From contig DMPC01000164.1 in the NCBI GenBank assembly GCA_003456155.1, positions 1 to 64,000 on the forward strand: a stretch of DNA of 64,000 nucleotides, read 5' to 3'. This DNA comes from Actinomycetota bacterium (GTDB lineage: Bacteria; Actinomycetota; Actinomycetes; S36-B12). The notes under the pieces were generated by a model. The model was not told where the DNA came from, ran no database searches, and was given only the letters and a program-made list of their open reading frames with translations. Made by a program: the position numbers and the translations under genes. Positions 33,258 to 41,371 of the stretch are shown in pieces (positions within the stretch are counted from its first letter, which is position 1; every line of letters begins with the position of its first letter).

Positions 33258-34556
33258 TCAATCGGCTGCCTCGCTCGCGAGAACATCGCGGGTGACAGCA
33301 ACAATCTCTTCGACGTTGCGGCGGGAGAAGGGGAGCGGAGGTCGAATCTTGATCGATGTGTTGTCCGGTCCACACTGACCGACAAGGATTCCGGCGCGGC
33401 GATAGGCATTCAACGCTCGTAGACATGCCTTCGGGTCCAGCTCACCCTTCGCATCAGCGAACTCAATTGCCGCGAAGAGGCCACTCCCCCGAACCCGCGC
33501 GCGCGCTCCGCTAGCACGGGCAACGGAGCGCAGGCCCCCTTGCAGTTCAGCGCCCACGAGGCCAGCATGGTCGAGCAGACATTCATCCTTGATGACGTCA
33601 AGAACCGCCTCTGCCGCAGCCATGCAGACCGGGTTGCCCCCGTAGGTGTTGAAATAGCGCCCCTGGGATCCGAACCCGTCCACCAGCTCCGCGGTTCCCA
33701 CGATCCCTGCCACGGGAAGGCCATTGGCCATGGACTTTCCCATGACGACGAGGTCCGGAGTCACTCCTTGGCGCTGGTGCCCCCAGAAGTGCGTCCCGGT
33801 TCGGCAGAAGCCGGCCTGCACCTCATCGGCGATCACGATTCCACCTGCGGCCTGCGCCTCCCGGGAGGCGGGCCCCAGCAGGCCCTCTGGCTCCAACCAC
33901 ACGCCGTCCGAAGCGAGCGCCATGTCCAGGAGAAGGGCGGAGAACCCGAATTCCGATCTCTGGAGGTCATCGATTGCCTCGCGCACGATTCGGGCGAATG
34001 CCTCGCCACGGTCCTCGTCATTGATCTCGCGAGGGAACGTCACGGTCCGGATCCACGGTTCCCGCTGCCAGGACGCGCCCAGAGAGGGGGTTACGGACGC
34101 AGCCAGTGCGGTCACTCCGTGATAGGCATGGGATGAGATGACTATGCCCTGAGGTCGTCCAGGCATGCGTGCCATGCGCAAAGCCAAGTCGATCGCCTCG
34201 CTGCCGGTACACGTGAACATGCTCCGTTCGAGAGGCTCATCGAAGGTGGCCAGCAGCTTCTCCGCATATCTGACGATGTCCTCGGTGAGGTAGCGCGTGT
34301 GCGTATTCAGGATGGCAGCCTGCCGACACTGCGCCTCCACCACTCGAGGATGACAGTGACCGACTACGGGAACGTTGTTGTAAGCGTCCAGCAGTCGGGA
34401 ACCGTCCGCCTCGATGATCTCGACACCCAAGGCGCGGACCGGCACCACGGGTGACTCATAGAACAGGCGGTAGGCGCGTCCCAAGACCTTCTGGCGGCGT
34501 TGCAGCAAATCCTCGCGCATCTCGGAGCGTCCCAGATCCTCGGGCAGCGGTGTCAC
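33258..34556 (-). CDS. PLP enzyme of the AGXT2L/ethanolamine-phosphate phospho-lyase type (class III aminotransferase fold)
   Basis: 432 residues. Class III fold with PLP lysine K274 in VMGKSMANG and ADEVQAG at 243-249. The segment YNNVPVVGHCHP...LNTHTRYL (residues 59-90) closely follows the INNVAHVGHCHP...LNTNSRFL pattern I recall for human AGXT2L1/AGXT2L2, which are phospho-lyases, not transaminases. The adjacent upstream gene is an APH-type kinase whose stop overlaps this GTG (GTGA), matching the kinase plus lyase logic of hydroxylysine or aminoalcohol breakdown. The expected reaction is O-phospho-amino alcohol to aldehyde, ammonia and phosphate. A plain transaminase remains the alternative. 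Confidence 0.83.
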   Translation of the reverse strand: MTPLPEDLGRSEMREDLLQRRQKVLGRAYRLFYESPVVPVRALGVEIIEADGSRLLDAYNNVPVVGHCHPRVVEAQCRQAAILNTHTRYLTEDIVRYAEKLLATFDEPLERSMFTCTGSEAIDLALRMARMPGRPQGIVISSHAYHGVTALAASVTPSLGASWQREPWIRTVTFPREINDEDRGEAFARIVREAIDDLQRSEFGFSALLLDMALASDGVWLEPEGLLGPASREAQAAGGIVIADEVQAGFCRTGTHFWGHQRQGVTPDLVVMGKSMANGLPVAGIVGTAELVDGFGSQGRYFNTYGGNPVCMAAAEAVLDVIKDECLLDHAGLVGAELQGGLRSVARASGARARVRGSGLFAAIEFADAKGELDPKACLRALNAYRRAGILVGQCGPDNTSIKIRPPLPFSRRNVEEIVAVTRDVLASEAAD

Positions 34557-35551
34557 GTCTTCACTCCTGTGCTCCTCCATGCCATGAGGGCATGGTCCTC
34601 GTTCAGGGCGCCCAGGGCATCCATCCGTCGACGGGCGCGATCCGCGTGCCTGAGCACGTACTCTGCCCTCTCCGGGCGATAGTGGGCTCGGGCGAGCGCA
34701 TTGCCGAGAGCGAGGGCCAGACGACCCCGCATGAGTCCCGGAAGCACACGGAGTTCGTCGGGTCTGAGTGCAACGACACTGCCGTAGCCATGGATGAGAG
34801 ACGCGAGCGCCGAATCCGGTGACGATGGGTCTCCTATGTCGGCAAGGTACGACCCGGTAACGGCAAGTTCGACGATGCGGGGTGCCCACACCGCATCGCC
34901 GAAGTCGATGAAGCCGACTCCTCCGCCGATCTGGAGAAGCACGTTGTCGGGATTGGCGTCATTGTGGATCGGCTGACGCGGCAAGTCGTGCAACGCGGGG
35001 AGGACCGTGTCCTGAAGCTCCAGGAGAGACGCACGGATGCGCCCGTCATCCGAGCCCAGCGGCACCTGGTCGATGAGCGTCAGGGCTCCATCGGGTCGAG
35101 TGAGGTCCCACGGGGTTCGTCCTGATGACGAGGGAGCAGGCGCCTCTGCCAGGCACTGGTCCAGATGGGCGAGCCCTCGACCTACAACGGCGGCCGCCCC
35201 AGGCCGGTCGAGCAGCTCCGACCACGGCGTTCCGTGAACGAACGTCGTCACCCAACTGCGTCGCTCGTGTCCTGCTCCATCACGCATGAGGAGGTCGATG
35301 GCGCCGTCTGTGGCGGGCACGAGGGCTGGGCACGCGATGGCAGAACCCTCGAGAGCCCGAAGCAGCGCCAGGACAAAACGGTCACGCTCCTCCTCCTGAT
35401 CACGAGCGACGACTCGAAGGACAGACCGCTCCCCGGCCGAGTCGACGAGGAAGTTGTCGTCATGCTCGCCCGGGAGGCAGGAGACGGTGCCCCCCATTCC
35501 GTACCTCGCGCGCAAGTGGTCCACCACGAGGTCGAGGGGCATTCCCGTCAC
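34553..35551 (-). CDS. APH-family kinase, probable amino-alcohol kinase (HYKK/choline kinase-like)
   Basis: 332 residues of the aminoglycoside/choline/homoserine kinase fold. The catalytic loop PIHNDANPDNVLL and Mg-binding FIDFGDAVWAP are intact. Tight coupling to an AGXT2L-type phospho-lyase gene suggests it makes the O-phospho substrate of that lyase, as hydroxylysine kinase does for AGXT2L2. Candidate substrates are ethanolamine, 1-amino-2-propanol, hydroxylysine or a related amino alcohol. It starts 2 bases after the HyuB stop, so it belongs to the hyuA-hyuB-kinase-lyase operon. Confidence 0.85.
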   Translation of the reverse strand: MTGMPLDLVVDHLRARYGMGGTVSCLPGEHDDNFLVDSAGERSVLRVVARDQEEERDRFVLALLRALEGSAIACPALVPATDGAIDLLMRDGAGHERRSWVTTFVHGTPWSELLDRPGAAAVVGRGLAHLDQCLAEAPAPSSSGRTPWDLTRPDGALTLIDQVPLGSDDGRIRASLLELQDTVLPALHDLPRQPIHNDANPDNVLLQIGGGVGFIDFGDAVWAPRIVELAVTGSYLADIGDPSSPDSALASLIHGYGSVVALRPDELRVLPGLMRGRLALALGNALARAHYRPERAEYVLRHADRARRRMDALGALNEDHALMAWRSTGVKT

Positions 35552-35553
35552 GA

Positions 35554-37347
35554 TCAGCCCACGCCTGAGGCCTGGTGCCGCTGGCGGAGCTCTCGAGTCG
35601 CGACGTCGTCCACCTGAAGGCTGTCGTCGAGCGTCGTGCCGGTGAAGATCACCCCATAGACATCCCTTGCGCGCTCGGGGCTGACAAATCGGGCGAGGAC
35701 GTCCAGCCGGACGGATTCGGGCTCCCGCTCGTATGGGCTGCCGTAGCCACCTCCCCCACTGAGGCGGTGCCCGAGGGTCTCTCCTACCGACATCGTCACG
35801 CCCCCAACGGCCGGAACCGGGTGCTCCTGCCCAAGGGGGTCGAGCAGAAAGGGCTCCTGCGGTGCGGCATCTCCTCCTCCTTGGGCACCGCGAGGCGGGT
35901 AGACGACTCCGTCGTTCGCATAGAAGGCCTGCATGGTTCCCGTCTTCGGTCCGAACCTCAGCACCGTTCCCGGCGCCCCGCGTCGTCTCCCGGCCCCCTC
36001 GGAATCAGTCCTGATCCGCAGCTCCTCGATTCTGATCGGGTACTTCTGCTCGTCAATCTCGATGCTGTCGCGAAACATCAGACCGTTGGTCACGGCATTT
36101 CCGTAGGTCAGCCAGCCATCCACCTCAGGGCCGCCAGGCCCTCCCTGCGAACCGAGAAAGACCTGGTTGACATAGGGGCGGGCGGGGACATGCCGCTCGT
36201 CCATTCCGGAGATGACCGAGAAGCCCGTTCCGACGCTGCAGGCGCCTTCCGCGAGCCCCATACCCCCCCAGTGGTCCGCAAAGGTCTTCTGCGTGATGGT
36301 GACAAGCCGCTCACCCAGATTGGTCGTCGCTACGGACGTCGAGTGCGGGAAGGTGGGAATGCCGACAACGCACCCCTCGCGCAGCAGGATGTCTATGCGG
36401 CGGAAGCTTCCGCTGTTGCGCGGGATATCCGCATCAAGGCTGTTCAGAAGCCCCGTCATCACGTTATTGCGAGAGCAGGTCTCGGACTCGTTGAGTCCAG
36501 CCTCGAGACAGTCGATGTTGTCGCGCAGGTCAAGGGTGATGCGCTGCTCACCGGGATCCACGGTGATCGTCACTTGGATAGGAATTCCATCGGGCATCAC
36601 AGGCTCCAGCGGATCAGCCATTCCATGACCCGTGACTGTCCCTGCCGAGAGCTTCCCGATGGCGTGAGCCATCTTTCGCTCGGAGTAGTCGAACCACTGC
36701 TCGATGAACGCCTTGACCGTGTCCTTGCCGTGGCGCTTGCACACCTCCTTGAGTGCCGATTCGCCGATGCGGGCGGCGCCAATCATTGCGAGGTAGTCGC
36801 CGTACCATTGCTCGGGTACACGGATCCGTCTCTTGCACATTCGGATGATGTCGTCAATGTCACGGCGATCCCGCTGCACCCGAACAGCAGGGAAGATCAA
36901 GGCTCCTTCCTCGTAGATGTCCTTGGCGAAGGGCATGTAGGTCGTCGGCTGTGAGTTTCCGATGTCTGCCTGATGCGCCTTGGCGAGGGCAGTGAAGATG
37001 TGCTCTCCCTCATAGAAGACGGGGACGAGGATGGTGTGATCGGCTGCGTGAGTGTTGCCTAGGTATGGATCGTTGTGGAGAAAGGCGTCTCCTTCGGAGA
37101 TGTCGTCATGAAACTCTGCCACGGCAGCGCCAAGGCGCTCCCCGCCGATGACGTGAACGGGAAGTCCTTCAGCGGTGGCCAGCAGTCGGTGATCTGCGGT
37201 GATGATGGAGCAGGAGAAGTCCCTCGCCATGTTGAGCACTGCCGATCGGCCGCTGCGCAGCAGCGTGTTCTCCATCTCGCGGACGATTCCATCCAGGCGA
37301 TTCGCGATGACTGTCATCTGAACGAGGTCGATGTCAGGCATGCTCAT
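35554..37347 (-). CDS. hyuB: Hydantoinase B/oxoprolinase family protein (HyuB)
   Basis: About 597 residues. The N-terminal IANRLDGIVREMENTLLRSG, HNDPYLGNTHAADHT and C-terminal RLSGGGGYGSP are family hallmarks. HyuB pairs with HyuA to perform ATP-dependent ring opening (5-oxoproline, N-methylhydantoin, caprolactam) or carboxylation of ketones. The ATG at 37347 overlaps the hyuA end by 14 bases; an ATG six bases later is an alternative. It is followed closely by the kinase and lyase genes, suggesting an N-containing substrate. Confidence 0.88.
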   Translation of the reverse strand: MSMPDIDLVQMTVIANRLDGIVREMENTLLRSGRSAVLNMARDFSCSIITADHRLLATAEGLPVHVIGGERLGAAVAEFHDDISEGDAFLHNDPYLGNTHAADHTILVPVFYEGEHIFTALAKAHQADIGNSQPTTYMPFAKDIYEEGALIFPAVRVQRDRRDIDDIIRMCKRRIRVPEQWYGDYLAMIGAARIGESALKEVCKRHGKDTVKAFIEQWFDYSERKMAHAIGKLSAGTVTGHGMADPLEPVMPDGIPIQVTITVDPGEQRITLDLRDNIDCLEAGLNESETCSRNNVMTGLLNSLDADIPRNSGSFRRIDILLREGCVVGIPTFPHSTSVATTNLGERLVTITQKTFADHWGGMGLAEGACSVGTGFSVISGMDERHVPARPYVNQVFLGSQGGPGGPEVDGWLTYGNAVTNGLMFRDSIEIDEQKYPIRIEELRIRTDSEGAGRRRGAPGTVLRFGPKTGTMQAFYANDGVVYPPRGAQGGGDAAPQEPFLLDPLGQEHPVPAVGGVTMSVGETLGHRLSGGGGYGSPYEREPESVRLDVLARFVSPERARDVYGVIFTGTTLDDSLQVDDVATRELRQRHQASGVG

Positions 37348-39424
37348 GGGGAGTCTCCATGTAGTAGTTGCCACTGGGCATCACGGTGATCGTGTGTCCG
37401 GGGTACAGGACGATCGTGGTGGTGGGCTCATGCACGATCGCCGGCCCGAGCAGCGAGTGCCCTACCGGCATGCTGGGACCCCAGTAGACGGGGACAGGCA
37501 CCAGATGGACCCCGTCAAAACTGGAATCCTGCACACGCAAAGGCTCAAGAACAGGCTGCCGCTCTGCGTCAGGCACTGAGCGTGACGGGTGCCGTAGGCG
37601 TGCGGTGGCGCGAGCCGTCCACGAGAGGATCTCCAGGGTCTGGTTCGGCTCACGCACTCCGAACATCCGTTCGTGAGTATCGTGAAATGTCTCCTCGATG
37701 AGGGCCACATCGCCATCGCTGAGTGCAGCATCGGGCAGGGGCACCGTGAGCTCCCAGGCCTGCTGTCGGTATCGAGCCTCAGCAGCGAACTGCACCTCCG
37801 TCTCAATGGCGAGCCCCGGGCTCAGTCCCGACAGAAAACGGTCAGCAGATTCGCTCACTTGCGCGAGGGCTGCGTTGGCTGCCCGACTGTCGAAGGCTGC
37901 GGTCTCCACGTAGGCCACGCAGGTGAACTCGTGGATGACATCCGCGAAGAGGGCGCCGCATGCGCTCATCGCTCCGGCCGTCTGTGGGATGAGCACTCCA
38001 CGAGTACCGAGCTCCTCCGCGATCCGACCGATACTCATGCCGGAGCCTCCGCCTCCAGCGACGATGACCACCTCACGCGGGTCTATTCCGCGAGCAACCG
38101 TGGCCTCGCGCGACGACGCCGCAATGTTGTCGCATGCGATCGTCAGGGTGGCATGGGCCATCTGAAGGAGAGTCATGCCCAGGGCTTCGGAAAGGGGCGC
38201 GAAGGCTCTCTCTGCGGCATCACGGTCCAGGTGGAGGCTGCCCTCCATGAAGTTGCTCGAATCGAGGTAACCCAGGAGCAGAGCGGCGTCCGTGACAGTC
38301 GGCAGGGAGCCACCGCGCCCGTAGCAGGCAGGTCCCGGACTGCTCCCCGCACTCTGAGGCCCCACCTTGAGGAGCCCCCCGGAGTCGATCCAGGCGATGG
38401 ACCCTCCCCCAGCCCCGATGCTCTTGACATCGACGGCTCGTGTTCCCGTGATGTTCCCGATCCATCGACCGCCAAGCCAAGTCTCGTTGGTGAACTCGAT
38501 TTGCCCCGAGCGCACAATTCCGATGTCAAAGGTCGTTCCACCGGTGTCCGCGACGAGGAGGTCGAATTCCGCAGCACCGCCCTCTAGATCGCGATTCGCC
38601 TCATGGACGGCACTGACGGGTGCCATCGAGGGACCCGATCCGATGGAGTACACCGGCCGTTCAGCAACGTCCTGCGGTGACCAAGAGCCCCCGTAGGACG
38701 TGGAGATGAAGAGGTTTCCCATGAAGCCCTCGCCACGAAGATCCTGCTCCAGACCTCTGATGAACTGCTGCATCAAGGGCTTCAGGGAGGCATCGATCAC
38801 CGTGGCAGAGGCCCGTCTGTACTCGCGGACTACGGGATTGAGCTGGTGCGAGAGTGTGAAGGCCAAGTCTGGAGCATGCTCTTCCATGAGTTGGCCCACC
38901 CGCAGTTCATGGGCAGAGTTGGCAATCGACCAGAGAAGGCAGACTCCGACAGCCTCCACTTCCTGCTCCTGAGCGGACCTGATCGCAGTGATGACCGAGG
39001 CCTCGTCAAGGGGTCGGAAGACGGTGCCCTCCGCGTCCATGCGCTCATCGATCTCAAAGGTGAGGTGCCGAGGAACGTACGGCTGCCCGTAGGGAATCTG
39101 TCGGAAGGGATCGGGCTTTCCTCCCTCGCGCAGCAGGAGGACGTCCGGGAATCCCTTGGTCGTGAAGAATGCCGTCCTGCTCGCCTTGCCCTCCACGACG
39201 GCGTTCGTCGAGCGCGTGGTGCCGTAGTTGAATCGTGCCGCCTGCTCGAGAAGAGCCCCCCTGGAGGTGGACATGCGTCGGGCAATGGCGTCGAGTGCCT
39301 CTGCTATCGCGTCATAGGCGCGGTCACGAGACGTCAGCGCCTTGGCGATCTGGAGCTGCCCGCTCTCATCCGCCACGGCGACATCCGTGAAGGTCCCTCC
39401 CGTGTCGACAGAGATGGTGAGCAC
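37334..39424 (-). CDS. hyuA: Hydantoinase/oxoprolinase family ATPase subunit (HyuA)
   Basis: 696 residues. The ASKHA-type nucleotide motif DTGGTFTD is at residues 7-14, with DTGGTTFDIG and IGAGGGSIAW further on. It is first in the hyuA-hyuB-kinase-lyase operon and divergent from an SDR gene across 95 bases. The family couples ATP hydrolysis to lactam or hydantoin opening, or phosphorylates ketone and bicarbonate in acetone/acetophenone carboxylases. The two-gene form without the small gamma subunit favours hydantoinase, oxoprolinase or caprolactamase over acetone carboxylase. Confidence 0.88.
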   Translation of the reverse strand: MLTISVDTGGTFTDVAVADESGQLQIAKALTSRDRAYDAIAEALDAIARRMSTSRGALLEQAARFNYGTTRSTNAVVEGKASRTAFFTTKGFPDVLLLREGGKPDPFRQIPYGQPYVPRHLTFEIDERMDAEGTVFRPLDEASVITAIRSAQEQEVEAVGVCLLWSIANSAHELRVGQLMEEHAPDLAFTLSHQLNPVVREYRRASATVIDASLKPLMQQFIRGLEQDLRGEGFMGNLFISTSYGGSWSPQDVAERPVYSIGSGPSMAPVSAVHEANRDLEGGAAEFDLLVADTGGTTFDIGIVRSGQIEFTNETWLGGRWIGNITGTRAVDVKSIGAGGGSIAWIDSGGLLKVGPQSAGSSPGPACYGRGGSLPTVTDAALLLGYLDSSNFMEGSLHLDRDAAERAFAPLSEALGMTLLQMAHATLTIACDNIAASSREATVARGIDPREVVIVAGGGGSGMSIGRIAEELGTRGVLIPQTAGAMSACGALFADVIHEFTCVAYVETAAFDSRAANAALAQVSESADRFLSGLSPGLAIETEVQFAAEARYRQQAWELTVPLPDAALSDGDVALIEETFHDTHERMFGVREPNQTLEILSWTARATARLRHPSRSVPDAERQPVLEPLRVQDSSFDGVHLVPVPVYWGPSMPVGHSLLGPAIVHEPTTTIVLYPGHTITVMPSGNYYMETPHEHA

Positions 39425-39469
39425 GTCCTCATCACAGCATGCGGCAGCCGTCAGCCGGATGGAAAACCC

Positions 39470-39486
39470 ATCACATTTTGAGACAC
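39470..39486 (+). promoter_or_regulatory. TGAGACAC element between hyuA and an SDR gene
   Basis: TTTTGAGACAC with a poor left arm (ATCAC). The right part differs from TGGGACAC at one position and from the TGAGACGT repeats at 46012-46051 in the last two bases. It lies about 45 bases upstream of hyuA and 34 bases upstream of the SDR. Confidence 0.35.
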
Positions 39487-39519
39487 TTCCGCCCGAATCG
39501 GTGGTGCCACAATCAGGCT

Positions 39520-40266
39520 GTGCCGAAGCGTAGGGTCCTCATCACGGGGGCCTCTCGCGGCATCGGAGCCGCCATCGCCAGGGCTTTCGCCCAGGAGGGT
39601 GACCGCGTCGCCATCCACTATTCCACGGCCAAGTCCGATGCGGAAGCCGTCCTGGAAGCCCTAGCGGGCGAGGGGCACCTCGTGGTGGGGGCGGACCTGC
39701 GGCGCCGCGACGAGATCCAGGCGCTCATGGAGGCAATACAGCAGGAGTGGGGTGGCCTCGATGTTCTCGTCAACAATGCCGGGATCGTTCATCGGGTCGA
39801 CACTGCGTGTGAGGACGTGGCTGAGTGGTCCATGGCGTGGGATGACACGTTCGAGGTCAATGTCCTGGGCCCCGCGGTGCTCACATGGCATGCCCTACGC
39901 CTCATGGGTCCGGGAGGCCGGATCGTGAACATGGCATCCCGCGCAGCCTTTCGAGGGATGCCAGACAGCATTCCCTACGCCGCCAGCAAGGCGGCCGTGG
40001 CGGCCATGTCGCAATCACTGGCGCAGTCGCTGGCGGAACGGGGTATCGCCGTCACGGCGGTGGCACCGGGCTACGTGGAAACCGACATGGGACGTCTCGT
40101 GCTCGACGGTGAGCAGGGCGAGGCTATTCGTCGGCAGAGTCCGTTCCATCGAGTCGCCACGAGCGAGGAGATCGCTCACGCCATTCTCTATCTCGCGAGT
40201 CCGGCCGCCGAGTGGGCTTCAGGGGCCATCCTCGACCTCAATGGCGCCTCGCACCTGCGCATGTAG
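39520..40266 (+). CDS. SDR family oxidoreductase
   Basis: 248 residues. TGASRGIGA near residue 9, NNAG, catalytic YAASK and a C-terminal SGAILDLNGASHLRM. The GTG at 39520 is the best start for the fold; no SD is visible. CACAAT lies six bases before it, so a leaderless start is possible. It is convergent with importer B permease. The substrate is unknown; FabG or sugar/polyol dehydrogenase branches are the nearest styles. Confidence 0.83.
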   Translation: MPKRRVLITGASRGIGAAIARAFAQEGDRVAIHYSTAKSDAEAVLEALAGEGHLVVGADLRRRDEIQALMEAIQQEWGGLDVLVNNAGIVHRVDTACEDVAEWSMAWDDTFEVNVLGPAVLTWHALRLMGPGGRIVNMASRAAFRGMPDSIPYAASKAAVAAMSQSLAQSLAERGIAVTAVAPGYVETDMGRLVLDGEQGEAIRRQSPFHRVATSEEIAHAILYLASPAAEWASGAILDLNGASHLRM

Positions 40267-40329
40267 CCACCTGGGCGACACAGCCGTTGCACGCCGCAAG
40301 GCCGGCGAATCTCAGACATCCGAGCGCCT

Positions 40330-41370
40330 TCAGGCAGGAGCACGGGCCTCTTCTCGCGGACGTGCCTCCTCCATCGACGCCGTTCTCCTCCGGGCACGTG
40401 CGGAGAGAAGGCGGTACACCGACTCCCTGATGATCACGACGATCAGGATGACCAGTGACTGAACGATGAATTGAGTCGACGTCGGCCATCCCGCAGCAAG
40501 AACGATCTGGTTCAGTTGCGTGAGAAACAGGGCGGCGACACTGCTGGCGATCACGGAGGCGATTCCACCGCTGAGGGCAGTGCCTCCCAGAACCACAGCC
40601 GCAACAGAGGGTAGGAGGTAGGGGTCACCGATGAAGATGTTCGGAGTCTGTACGTAACCAGCAAGCAGAGCACCCGCAATTCCGTAGCATGCACCAGCAG
40701 CCGCATAGGCGAGGGTCTCGTAACGCACCACTCGAAGCCCGAGAACCTCCGCTGCCGGGGGGCTCACGCCCATCGCCGTCAAGCGCCATCCGACCGTCGT
40801 CTTCTTCGTGATGAAGGCAATGACCACGATCACGACAAGCGCGATGGCCAGGGTGTTCGGGATTCCGAGAGCGCGCTCGAGGGTGAACGACTTGAGCGCT
40901 TCGGTAGCACCATAAGGGGTGCCCTGCGTGATCCACAGAACAAAGCCGTAGAGGACAGCATTCATGGCCAGCGTCACGATCAGCGAGGTGGCCTTGAGCC
41001 ATGAGACCGTGATACCCGAGATGAGCCCAAAGGCCGCGGGAACCAGGACCGCAGCGAGCACACCCAGCCAGAGCCTGCTGTCGTCGTTGTTGGGGAGGGC
41101 TGTCACCAGAACAGCAGCCAAGGACATCATCCCGGGGACGGAGAGGTCGAATCCCCTCTGCTGAACCACCAGCGTCTGCCCGATGGCAACAAGCGCGAGC
41201 ACGGCAGCGAACGGAAGCATGCCGTTGATGGCAGGCCACGATGTGCTCCCTGGAGCAAGGAGTGGACTGATGAGAAAGAGAGCCACCGTGGCTATCACGA
41301 TGGAGGCGGTACTCCCGTAGAAGAGGCTCCAGATATTGAACCCGCGAGGGCGTCCAGCATTCTCGTCCAT
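40330..41370 (-). CDS. ABC transporter permease, RbsC-like (importer B)
   Basis: 346 residues, multi-spanning, with QRGFDLSVPGMMS, a variant of the GGIDLSVG family motif in which the first Gly is Arg. A basic C-terminal tail ends the chain. It starts 1 base after the fused transporter stop and is the last gene of operon B (SDR, binding protein, fused ATPase-permease, permease). The order differs from importer A, where the separate permease comes first. Confidence 0.88.
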   Translation of the reverse strand: MDENAGRPRGFNIWSLFYGSTASIVIATVALFLISPLLAPGSTSWPAINGMLPFAAVLALVAIGQTLVVQQRGFDLSVPGMMSLAAVLVTALPNNDDSRLWLGVLAAVLVPAAFGLISGITVSWLKATSLIVTLAMNAVLYGFVLWITQGTPYGATEALKSFTLERALGIPNTLAIALVVIVVIAFITKKTTVGWRLTAMGVSPPAAEVLGLRVVRYETLAYAAAGACYGIAGALLAGYVQTPNIFIGDPYLLPSVAAVVLGGTALSGGIASVIASSVAALFLTQLNQIVLAAGWPTSTQFIVQSLVILIVVIIRESVYRLLSARARRRTASMEEARPREEARAPA

Positions 41371-41371
41371 G

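Noticed and set aside
33258..34556. Calling the class III PLP enzyme a 4-aminobutyrate or 6-aminohexanoate transaminase
   Set aside because: The NNVPVVGHCHP...LNTHTRYL region and the coupled kinase point to the AGXT2L phospho-lyase branch; transaminase is kept only as an alternative.
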